Source: an uncultured Eubacteriales bacterium (lineage in GTDB: Bacteria > Bacillota > Clostridia > Christensenellales > UBA1242). From it: a stretch of DNA of 5,124 nucleotides. The first letter of the stretch is position 1; the number at the start of each line of letters is the position of its first letter. Positions 1-5,124 of the stretch are shown here, in pieces. The translations under genes were made by a program, and so were the position numbers. A model generated the notes under the pieces. That model was not told the DNA's origin. It saw nothing but the letters and a program-made list of their open reading frames with translations, and made no database searches. The DNA lies in assembly GCA_948949055.1 (NCBI GenBank), contig CARBWQ010000083.1, positions 1-5,124 on the forward strand, in the 5' to 3' direction.

Positions 1-990
1 GATGAGTTATCTGAAAAATATGGCTTAAATATGATAGAGCTTCCTATGAAAAGAATGCCGATAAATTTGACAAATTGGAAAGCTTATAGAAAATTAAAAA
101 AACTTCATAGAGAAAATAAATATGATTTAATCTATTGTCAACAGCCAACAGGTGGGCTTTTGGGCAGATTTATTGGTAAGAAATTTAAATTGCCAGTGAT
201 TTACACAGCTCATGGTTTTTTCTTTTTTAAGGGAAACAATAAACTTAAAAATCTCATCTTCAAGTCGGCAGAGAAATACATGGCAAAGTTTACCGATATT
301 TTAATCACTATGAATGATGAGGATTTTAATGCTTGTCAAAAGTGGAAGGCAAAAAATAAATACAAGATTGATGGCATTGGGCTGGACTTGGAAAAATATC
401 AAGATGACGGCAAAAATTTAAGCGAACTTAAAGCAGAGCTGGGCATTGAAGAAAATCAAAAGGTTATTTTGTCGGTGTCAGAATTTATTCCACGCAAAAA
501 TTATCCGACTATGCTAAGGACTGTTAAAAAACTGTATGAAAAAAGAAATGATTTTAAATATCTCATCTGTGGAACAGGCAGAGATTATGAAGAAATGAAA
601 AGTTATGCCAAAGATCTTGGAATAGAAAATGTTGTAAATTTCTTGGGTTATAGACGAGATGTAAATAAGTTGATGAAACTATCAGATGTTTTTTTTCATC
701 AGTCTTTTCAAGAGGGACTTACAATGGGAATAATTGAAGCTATGCAATTTTCTCTTCCCGTTGTTACTTCTGATGTAAGAGGAAATCGAGATTTGATAGA
801 AGAGGGTGGTGGTTTTATAACTAATCCACTTGATGAAGAAGGGCAAGCTAGGTCACTAAATATTCTTTTAGATGATCAGCAACTGAGAAATGCAATGGGA
901 CAATATAACAAAGATAATGCTGATAAATATTTGCTTGAAAATGTTCAGACTCAATTATTTGAGATTTACAAAGAAAACAACCTTATTTAG
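1..990 (+). CDS. Glycosyltransferase family 4 (GT-B fold), 5' end missing
   Basis: Probably transfers a sugar from a nucleotide-sugar donor to a lipid-linked glycan at the cytoplasmic face of the membrane during capsule or wall polysaccharide synthesis. The frame is open to the left edge, so the ATG at 31 is probably internal; 329 residues are visible where such enzymes usually have about 370-380, so roughly the first 40-60 are lost. Counting from that ATG, the N-terminal Rossmann half shows PTGGLLGRF (39-47) and YTAHGFFFFKG (58-68), a signature of CapM/EpsD-like GT4 enzymes. The C-terminal donor-binding half shows VILSVSEFIPRKNY (145-158) and the EX7E motif E228...E236 (EGLTMGIIE), followed by a typical SLPVV.SDVRGNRDLI segment. 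No membrane segment is seen. The ABC exporter pair follows, which fits a polysaccharide locus. Family is clear from the motifs; the sugar and acceptor cannot be read from the sequence. Confidence 0.9.
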   Translation, partial: DELSEKYGLNMIELPMKRMPINLTNWKAYRKLKKLHRENKYDLIYCQQPTGGLLGRFIGKKFKLPVIYTAHGFFFFKGNNKLKNLIFKSAEKYMAKFTDILITMNDEDFNACQKWKAKNKYKIDGIGLDLEKYQDDGKNLSELKAELGIEENQKVILSVSEFIPRKNYPTMLRTVKKLYEKRNDFKYLICGTGRDYEEMKSYAKDLGIENVVNFLGYRRDVNKLMKLSDVFFHQSFQEGLTMGIIEAMQFSLPVVTSDVRGNRDLIEEGGGFITNPLDEEGQARSLNILLDDQQLRNAMGQYNKDNADKYLLENVQTQLFEIYKENNLI

Positions 991-999
991 TATCAAATA

Positions 1000-1028
1000 T
1001 TGACAAGGACGATAAAAGGCTATATATT
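1000..1028 (+). promoter_or_regulatory. Predicted sigma-A promoter before the ABC exporter genes
   Basis: A perfect -35 box TTGACA (1000-1005) is followed after exactly 17 bp by TATATT (1023-1028), five of six matches to TATAAT. Transcription would start near 1034-1036 and give a leader of about 20 nt before the GTG at 1055. It lies just after the glycosyltransferase stop, so the exporter pair could be transcribed apart from upstream genes. AT-rich DNA gives chance -10 boxes easily, but the perfect -35 at ideal spacing makes this more than background. Confidence 0.6.
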
Positions 1029-1042
1029 TAATAAAGTAAAAT

Positions 1043-1050
1043 AAAGGTGA
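1043..1050 (+). promoter_or_regulatory. Ribosome-binding site setting the GTG start of the permease
   Basis: AAAGGTGA lies 4 nt before GTG at 1055. Its AGGTGA part matches the extended Shine-Dalgarno consensus (GGAGGTGA). It supports the GTG rather than the next in-frame ATG at residue 33, which would cut away part of the charged cytoplasmic N-terminus. Confidence 0.65.
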
Positions 1051-1054
1051 AATC

Positions 1055-1909
1055 GTGAGAAAGAAAAGAAAGGAAAAGGATATTCAAGGTAAAACAAAAA
1101 GTTCCTTCAAAGAAAATTTCATAGAAAGTGGAAAAGAACATTTTGGGCAAATGAAAAAAGACTCTTACGTACTTAGAGTCATGGTAAAGAAGAATTTTAA
1201 AGCTCAATATAGAGGCTCAATTTTAGGTATTTTGTGGACAGTATTAAACCCTCTTTTAAATATGCTTGTCCTTTCCTTTGTGTTTGCAAATATGTTTGGC
1301 AGAGGGACGGGAAATTATCCTGTTTACATACTTTGTGGAACAATTATTTTTAATATTATGAGACAGGTGACCTCACAATCACTTACTTGTATAGTTGGGA
1401 ATGCTGGCATTATAAAGAAAACAAGAATTTCTTATTCAGTCCTGCCACTTTCAAATACTTTTACTGCACTTGTAAACTTTTCTTTTTCATTTATAGCACT
1501 TATCATTGTTATGCTTATATATAAACAACAATTTTACTGGACTATTTTTCTTACTTTAACAATAGTCCCAGCAGTTACACTTTTCTCGCTAGGTATAGGT
1601 TATTTTCTTTCAAGTTTGTATGCCTTTTTTAGAGATATCAAACATATTTATTCTGTTGGTTTAACTCTTTGGCAATATTTAACACCAATATTCTATACTG
1701 CAACAGCTATCGGTAGTGCAACTGCTACCAAGATAATCAATTTAAATCCTATGACGGTCTATGTTACTGCATTTAGGGATATTATTCAGTGGGGAACAAT
1801 CCCAAGTGGGATTACCTATTTAATTATGTATGGCTGGGCTTTTGGATTGCTAGCATTTGGGTATCTGGTATTCAAATTAAATAGACGCAAATATATATTG
1901 TACATTTAA
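1055..1909 (+). CDS. ABC-2 type polysaccharide/teichoic-acid export permease (Wzm/TagG type)
   Basis: Membrane subunit of an ABC exporter that moves a lipid-linked glycan from the inner to the outer face of the cytoplasmic membrane; it works as a dimer with the ATPase encoded next. The 284-residue length is normal for the family. A lysine-rich cytoplasmic N-terminus (1-45) leads to the hallmark YRGSILGILWTVLNPLL (52-68), the amphipathic segment entering the first helix. About six hydrophobic segments can be seen, near 62-80, 88-107, 131-156, 160-189, 196-216 and 251-273. RDIKHIYSV (193-201) with LTPIFY (209-214) and LNPMTVYVTAFRD (230-242) are typical conserved elements of this family. Translation starts at GTG. 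The ATPase gene begins 11 nt after the stop, so the two are co-transcribed. Whether the cargo is teichoic acid, a rhamnose-type polymer or capsule cannot be told, so no symbol is given. Confidence 0.9.
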   Translation: MRKKRKEKDIQGKTKSSFKENFIESGKEHFGQMKKDSYVLRVMVKKNFKAQYRGSILGILWTVLNPLLNMLVLSFVFANMFGRGTGNYPVYILCGTIIFNIMRQVTSQSLTCIVGNAGIIKKTRISYSVLPLSNTFTALVNFSFSFIALIIVMLIYKQQFYWTIFLTLTIVPAVTLFSLGIGYFLSSLYAFFRDIKHIYSVGLTLWQYLTPIFYTATAIGSATATKIINLNPMTVYVTAFRDIIQWGTIPSGITYLIMYGWAFGLLAFGYLVFKLNRRKYILYI

Positions 1910-1920
1910 AAGGGTAGAGA

Positions 1921-2694
1921 ATGAAAAAGGCAAAAATTTTAAATGAAGAAAATTTAATAGAAGTTGAAAATGTCAGCCTAAGATATTATAAACCAACTGA
2001 GAAAGTGCTTTCTCTTAAAGAGTTCTTTGTAAGGCTTTTAAAAGGCAAACTTAGATATAAAGAATTTTGGGTTTTAAAGGATTTTACTTTTGAAGTGAAA
2101 AGGGGGGAGTCGCTGGCACTTATTGGATTAAATGGTAGTGGCAAAACCACATTATTGAAGGCAATAGCAGGTGTATTAGAACCTACAAAAGGGCAAATAA
2201 GAATAGGTGGAACTATTGCACCACTTATTAATTTAGGTGCTGGATTTGATATGGAATCCACGGCAAAAGAAAATATATTTTTAAATGGTGCAGTACTTGG
2301 ATATTCAAAAAAACAGATGAAAGAAAAATATGATTCGATAGTTGAATTTGCAGAGCTTCAAGATTTTATGAACACACCTATAAAAAATTTCTCTTCTGGA
2401 ATGCTTGCGCGACTTGGTTTTGCTATTGCAGTAGATGTTAAACCTGACATATTATTAGTTGATGAAGTGTTGTCAGTTGGTGATGCTCCGTTTAGACAAA
2501 AGTGTCAACAAAAAATTCAAGAGATGCTCGCAAATGGTACTACGCTTATCTATGTTTCTCATAATATGAATGAAGTGACAAGGCTATGTAAAAATGCTCT
2601 CTGGATAAAAGATAATCAAATGTTTAAGTATGGTTCAAGTCAAGAAATGGTTAAAGAATATTTAGATTTTTGTGCCAGTCAAGCCAAAAATTAA
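1921..2694 (+). CDS. ABC polysaccharide/teichoic-acid exporter ATPase (Wzt/TagH type, short form)
   Basis: Nucleotide-binding subunit that powers the preceding permease. Motifs in order: Walker A GLNGSGKTT (69-77, Lys75); the family-typical LGAGFDMESTAKENIFLNG stretch (105-123), where most ABC ATPases carry the Q-loop; signature NFSSGM (156-161); Walker B DILLVDE (176-182, catalytic Glu182); D-loop SVGD (185-188); and switch His214 in YVSHNM. The N-terminal insertion before Walker A (about 25-50) and WVLKDFTFEVKRGE are typical of the TagH/Wzt/KpsT group. At 257 residues it ends soon after the ATPase core. It lacks the C-terminal carbohydrate-binding domain of long Wzt proteins and the long extension of B. 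subtilis TagH. An AAAAGGG ribosome-binding site (1908-1914) overlaps the permease stop. A terminator follows the stop directly, so this is the last gene of its operon. Confidence 0.92.
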   Translation: MKKAKILNEENLIEVENVSLRYYKPTEKVLSLKEFFVRLLKGKLRYKEFWVLKDFTFEVKRGESLALIGLNGSGKTTLLKAIAGVLEPTKGQIRIGGTIAPLINLGAGFDMESTAKENIFLNGAVLGYSKKQMKEKYDSIVEFAELQDFMNTPIKNFSSGMLARLGFAIAVDVKPDILLVDEVLSVGDAPFRQKCQQKIQEMLANGTTLIYVSHNMNEVTRLCKNALWIKDNQMFKYGSSQEMVKEYLDFCASQAKN

Positions 2695-2696
2695 AC

Positions 2697-2733
2697 AAAA
2701 AACAGCAAAATTTTGATTTTTTTGCTGTTTTTT
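2697..2733. terminator. Bidirectional rho-independent terminator between convergent operons
   Basis: A 14-bp perfect stem pairs 2697-2710 (AAAAAACAGCAAAA) with 2720-2733 around a 9-nt T-rich loop. On the plus strand the stem ends in a T run (2728-2734), just after the ABC ATPase stop. On the minus strand the same hairpin also ends in a T run (complement of 2697-2702), which would stop transcripts from the deaminase genes about 60-90 nt past their last stop codon. Only four pairs are GC-containing (CAGC/GCTG), so the stem is moderate in strength. Confidence 0.85.
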
Positions 2734-2790
2734 TATGTTTTTTCGATAATTTTTATATTATTAAGGAAAAATTATTAAGCTTATAAATTT

Positions 2791-3312
2791 TTAATTTTTA
2801 AAATCTTTCCAAACTTTACTTTCTTGTGGGCCAATGCTATTTTGATATTTGCCATCATATAATTTGATTTTTCCTTTGCATTTCCAAAACATAATTTGAC
2901 CTATTTTCATTCCTTTATAAATTCTCAAAGGTTGGACTGCGTGTAATTGAAAAGTTAGGTTGCCAACAAATCCGATATCAACAAGGTCGGATGTAATTTG
3001 AACAAAAAGTCCCAATCTGCCGGTAGAACTCCTGCCAGTAATTGTAGGTACAAAGTGGTCACTTCCTATGATTTCTTTTGTATAGCCTAGATAGATTTTG
3101 TTTGGTTCTAAAACCAGTCCATCATCAGGAATAGGTATTATTTGGGTTTTAAGTTCCTTTTTGCTGTCAAGAACTTCGTCAACGTAAACTTTTAAATAGT
3201 CGCCAAGTTTGACATTATAGCTATTTGGGTTTACATTCATTTCTTCAAAAGGTGATATGGTGATTTTTCCTTTTTTAACCTGTTTTGTAATTTCGCTTCC
3301 TGTTAATATCAT
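2791..3312 (-). CDS. dCTP deaminase-like protein, distal copy; catalytic Glu replaced by Gln
   Basis: Member of the trimeric dCTP deaminase/dUTPase fold, whose deaminases convert dCTP to dUTP (some bifunctional members yield dUMP). The 173-residue length is normal for the Firmicute and phage forms. It has the N-terminal MILTGSEITKQV, the NPNSYNVKLGD motif (28-38), and GRSSTGRLGL (93-102), giving Arg94, Ser95 and Arg99, the equivalents of E. coli Arg110, Ser111 and Arg115. Asp112 (E. coli Asp128) and the C-terminal GKYQN (154-158) are kept. The position of catalytic Glu138 is Gln122 (codon CAA at 2949-2947, one base from GAA), and the Ala124 position is Ser108. As read, it may not deaminate dCTP. 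It could be a pseudoenzyme, a regulatory subunit or a nucleotide-binding protein. Its ATG overlaps the upstream copy's TGA by 4 nt (ATGA) and has a strong AAGGAG site (3318-3323), so it is translationally coupled. It is last in the operon. Confidence 0.85.
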   Translation of the reverse strand: MILTGSEITKQVKKGKITISPFEEMNVNPNSYNVKLGDYLKVYVDEVLDSKKELKTQIIPIPDDGLVLEPNKIYLGYTKEIIGSDHFVPTITGRSSTGRLGLFVQITSDLVDIGFVGNLTFQLHAVQPLRIYKGMKIGQIMFWKCKGKIKLYDGKYQNSIGPQESKVWKDFKN

Positions 3313-3830
3313 TTTAGCTCCTTATAAAATTTGCTTATATGTGCAGATTGAAAATTTTTATATTCGCCTTGTGAATATGTCTGCTTTTTTCTGCCCTTTA
3401 TTTTCCAAAAAGTAACTTGACCAATTCGCATCAGTGGATAGACTCTAAGAGGTTGTACAACTTTGAGTTCAAGCGTCCATTTATGATTTGTTCCTACATG
3501 CCCAAGTGGTGCTGTGACTTGTAGGAAAAGTCCTAGTCTGCCAATAGAACTTCTTCCGATAAGTTGAGTGACATATTTTTTGCTTCCAATTTGTTCATAG
3601 GTATTTGCTAAATAAAGTTTATTTGGCAGTAAGGTATATCCCTCATCAGTCATAACTATTTTTTTAGGTTTAGATTGGATTTTGGCGTCTAAATTATCAT
3701 CAAATTCAAGCAACTCATAATCTAGTCGATAATTATAACTATTTGGATTAAGTAAATTTTCATCAAATGGCAAGATGTTTATTTGTTTTTTCCTAACTTG
3801 TTTTGTTATTTCCAAGTTTGTCAATATCAT
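3309..3830 (-). CDS. dCTP deaminase-like protein, proximal copy; catalytic Glu kept
   Basis: Second member of the dCTP deaminase/dUTPase fold, also 173 residues and clearly paralogous to the distal copy (roughly two fifths identical by eye). It shows MILTNLEITKQV, NPNSYNYRLD (28-37) and GRSSIGRLGL (92-101) with Arg93, Ser94 and Arg98. It also has VTA (105-107) and TLEL (119-122), whose Glu121 matches E. coli Glu138, the water-activating residue. Oddities: His111 replaces the conserved Asp128 equivalent, TNHK (114-117) replaces the usual G.-W-.-G region, and the C-terminal motif reads GEYKNFQSAHIS, with Glu for the usual Lys and Ser for Gly. It may be active, altered in substrate, or active only together with the other copy. 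The start at 3830 was chosen because AAAAGGA (3837-3843) sits before it and it matches the paralogue's N-terminus exactly; a longer frame to a TTG at 3863 would overlap the upstream gene. There is an 11-nt gap to that gene. Confidence 0.85.
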   Translation of the reverse strand: MILTNLEITKQVRKKQINILPFDENLLNPNSYNYRLDYELLEFDDNLDAKIQSKPKKIVMTDEGYTLLPNKLYLANTYEQIGSKKYVTQLIGRSSIGRLGLFLQVTAPLGHVGTNHKWTLELKVVQPLRVYPLMRIGQVTFWKIKGRKKQTYSQGEYKNFQSAHISKFYKELK

Positions 3831-3836
3831 TTTAAT

Positions 3837-3843
3837 TCCTTTT
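3837..3843 (-). promoter_or_regulatory. Ribosome-binding site setting the start of the proximal deaminase-like gene
   Basis: Read on the minus strand, AAAAGGA lies 6 nt before the ATG at 3830 and overlaps the stop codon (3844-3842) of the upstream gene. This supports the ATG start over the in-frame TTG at 3863 and suggests translational coupling. Confidence 0.7.
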
Positions 3844-4558
3844 AAGATTTTAAGTTTGCCCAAGCGTCAGGGGTTCTAAAATCAATGGGTAGAAGATTTA
3901 AATATGAATCTATTCTCACTATAAGCTGAAAATCTTTAAAACATTTTAGTTCTATAAGATATTCTCTAATGTTATCAATCATTCTATGAAGCTCTTTGGC
4001 TAGGTATGCAAAATCTCCGTCGCCCAAATTGCTTGCTTTTATGTTTGCCTCATTCATTCGCTTTACATGAAATATATTGCTACTATTGAAAGGATATTCT
4101 AAGATTAGATAGGGAGCATTATCTCTCGTCGACACATCAGGTGACAGGGAAGGTATAAAGCTTGCTTTGTCTGAAATGTTACAAAGAGGGTGTGTGCTGA
4201 ATTGCGCGATAACTAATTTGTCTGAATAATAATCTTCGCCTTTTTTAAACTTATGACATTCTACGCAAAATATAAATCCATCTTCAAACTCGCTTGCTCC
4301 CTCTTTTAATTCTTCTAATGTATTAAAAAATCTGTTATCTTTGCATTTATAATCGCTTAAAAAGTAACTAAAATTGTTTCCACTTCTTTTTAATAGAAAG
4401 GTGTCATAATTTTTGTTTGAAATATCCAGAGATTGAAGTTCCTTTTTTGAACTTACAAAAAACATTTCAATTCTATCCTTCTTAAAATAATAAGGAAAGT
4501 TGTCATACAGGAATTTTAGTCCTAAAACTCTGTTGAATATTAGGTGATTATTTTCCAT
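3842..4558 (-). CDS. Protein of unknown function, 238 residues, in a nucleotide-metabolism operon
   Basis: I do not recognise this protein. It is soluble, with no signal peptide or membrane segment, and rich in Phe, Asn, Asp and Lys. Visible elements: YDTFLLKRSG (51-60); an acidic helix TLEELKEGASEFEDG (80-94); a CVECHK motif (98-103, CxxCH, one Cys pair only, so not a full zinc ribbon by itself); a likely helix YLAKELHRMIDNIREYLIEL (185-204); and a C-terminal hairpin-like QLIVRIDSYLNLLPIDFRTP (211-230). The KRSG element and the C-terminal ID...IDFR hairpin faintly recall ATP-grasp or PEP-synthase-like nucleotide-binding domains, too weakly to call. GGAGGT (4568-4563) lies 4 nt before the ATG, and the gene overlaps the kinase gene by 11 nt. 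The overlap and the deaminase-like genes just downstream argue for a shared function in deoxynucleotide handling. The frame is intact and looks like a real gene. Confidence 0.8.
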   Translation of the reverse strand: MENNHLIFNRVLGLKFLYDNFPYYFKKDRIEMFFVSSKKELQSLDISNKNYDTFLLKRSGNNFSYFLSDYKCKDNRFFNTLEELKEGASEFEDGFIFCVECHKFKKGEDYYSDKLVIAQFSTHPLCNISDKASFIPSLSPDVSTRDNAPYLILEYPFNSSNIFHVKRMNEANIKASNLGDGDFAYLAKELHRMIDNIREYLIELKCFKDFQLIVRIDSYLNLLPIDFRTPDAWANLKS

Positions 4559-5087
4559 TTATACCTCCATTTTCATTAAAAATTTTTTCTAATAGCTCTT
4601 TTAAGTTTTTGCTGTATTCATCAAAAGTTCCATAATTATCTACCTCATAATCGCAGGTGATTTCACTTTGCCATTCAATGCTTGAAGTTGGGTCGGCAGG
4701 TGTATGGTCATTACGAGTTCTTTTAAATCCATTTACCTTGATAAAAATAAATCCTAGTTCCTTTAAAACTTGATAATCAGGTGGTCTGCAATCGTCATTT
4801 GCAATTATGTAAAATTCTTTATCAAATTTATTGATCTCTGTTATAAATCGATAAGTAAGAAAATTTTCCTTTTCTTTTCTGATTTTTTTACCTAAAAATT
4901 GCAAAAGTTCTCCGTCTTGCTCACCATTAATATCTTTTTCAATAAAGTTATAAAAGTGTTCTTGAAGTTCATAAAGAGGTTGGGCAATCTTAATGTTTTG
5001 AATTTTGTAAAACTCACTTATAAGTCTTATTGCTGTGCTTTTGCCATAACCACTCGGTGCTAAAAAAGATATCATAATTCTTGCCAT
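4548..5087 (-). CDS. P-loop kinase, deoxynucleoside monophosphate kinase-like
   Basis: Probably phosphorylates a nucleotide (dNMP to dNDP) or a related small metabolite with ATP in the cytoplasm. In 179 residues it has Walker A in FLAPSGYGKSTAIRLI (8-23, Lys16, Ser17, Thr18). It then has ELLQFLGKKIRKEKENF (60-76), resembling the LQ.lG..R substrate segment of dNMP kinases, and NDDCRPPD (97-104), resembling the D-D-x-R motif after the third strand. SEITCDYEVDNYGTFDEYSKNL (141-162) matches the common SE....D..I.N.GT.eEl ending of this kinase group. Dephospho-CoA kinase-like or other small P-loop kinases remain possible. The start at 5087 is set by a perfect AAGGAGG 5 nt upstream and places the first beta strand (RIMISFLAPSG) at the N-terminus; an in-frame ATG at 5123 would add 12 residues and read through the ribosome-binding site. 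It is the first gene of the cassette visible, though more may lie beyond the right edge. Confidence 0.75.
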   Translation of the reverse strand: MARIMISFLAPSGYGKSTAIRLISEFYKIQNIKIAQPLYELQEHFYNFIEKDINGEQDGELLQFLGKKIRKEKENFLTYRFITEINKFDKEFYIIANDDCRPPDYQVLKELGFIFIKVNGFKRTRNDHTPADPTSSIEWQSEITCDYEVDNYGTFDEYSKNLKELLEKIFNENGGINGK

Positions 5088-5092
5088 TTTAT

Positions 5093-5099
5093 CCTCCTT
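5093..5099 (-). promoter_or_regulatory. Perfect Shine-Dalgarno site of the kinase gene
   Basis: Read on the minus strand, AAGGAGG lies 5 nt before the ATG at 5087. It decides between this start and the in-frame ATG at 5123. Nothing promoter-like can be supported in the 25 nt left upstream, so the operon promoter is probably outside the window. Confidence 0.8.
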
Positions 5100-5124
5100 G
5101 CTATTTGTGTAAAAATTACGCATT

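Noticed and set aside
31..33. ATG at 31 as the true start of the glycosyltransferase
   Set aside because: The frame stays open to position 1, residues before it continue a plausible N-terminal Rossmann sequence, and the protein would be shorter than the family norm.
1986..2261. 91-codon open frame on the minus strand inside the ABC ATPase gene
   Set aside because: It lies opposite the well-supported Walker A region, has no recognisable motif, and is a shadow of the real gene.
2746..2775. AT-only inverted repeat, ATAATTTTT (2746-2754) with AAAAATTAT (2767-2775), 12-nt loop
   Set aside because: It has no GC pairs and no following T run on either strand. In DNA this AT-rich it is likely chance, and the nearby 2697-2733 hairpin already explains termination.
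3831..3863. N-terminal extension of the proximal deaminase-like protein to a TTG codon
   Set aside because: The added 11 residues have no match in the paralogue. The ATG at 3830 has a good ribosome-binding site, and the extension would overlap the upstream gene.
5088..5123. 12-residue N-terminal extension of the kinase to an ATG at 5123
   Set aside because: It reads through a perfect AAGGAGG site, and the kinase fold's first strand begins right at the internal Met.

Overview
The window is AT-rich DNA with strong Shine-Dalgarno sites (up to AAGGAGG), one GTG start and short intergenic gaps. This points to a low-GC Firmicute (Bacillota); I cannot name the genus. It holds seven protein genes in two convergent blocks that share a bidirectional terminator at about 2697-2733. 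I see no rRNA, tRNA, CRISPR array, insertion sequence or origin.

The plus-strand block (1-2694) looks like the end of a cell-surface polysaccharide locus. It has a GT4-family glycosyltransferase cut by the left edge, then an ABC-2 type polysaccharide/teichoic-acid export permease (Wzm/TagG type) and its ATPase (Wzt/TagH type). The glycosyltransferase would help build a lipid-linked glycan on the cytoplasmic face, and the ABC pair would flip the finished glycan across the membrane. A near-consensus sigma-A promoter (TTGACA, 17 bp, TATATT) in the 64-bp gap before the permease could give the exporter its own transcription.

The minus-strand block (5124 down to 2791) is a compact deoxynucleotide-metabolism cassette. 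In transcription order it has a P-loop kinase resembling deoxynucleoside monophosphate kinases, a 238-residue protein I do not recognise, and two tandem 173-residue paralogues of the dCTP deaminase/dUTPase fold. The genes are tightly coupled: an 11-nt overlap, an 11-nt gap and a 4-nt ATGA overlap. Each has its own ribosome-binding site.

The most interesting signal is in the dCTP deaminase pair. By ungapped alignment to remembered E. coli Dcd motifs, the distal copy has Gln where the catalytic Glu138 should be. The proximal copy keeps that Glu but has lost the Asp128 equivalent and parts of the C-terminal K-Y motif. Dcd is a trimer with active sites at subunit interfaces, so the pair may be a hetero-oligomer or an enzyme plus pseudoenzyme partner. 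Together with the kinase and the unknown protein, this could be an unusual nucleotide-processing or nucleotide-depletion (defence-like) module. That role is inference.
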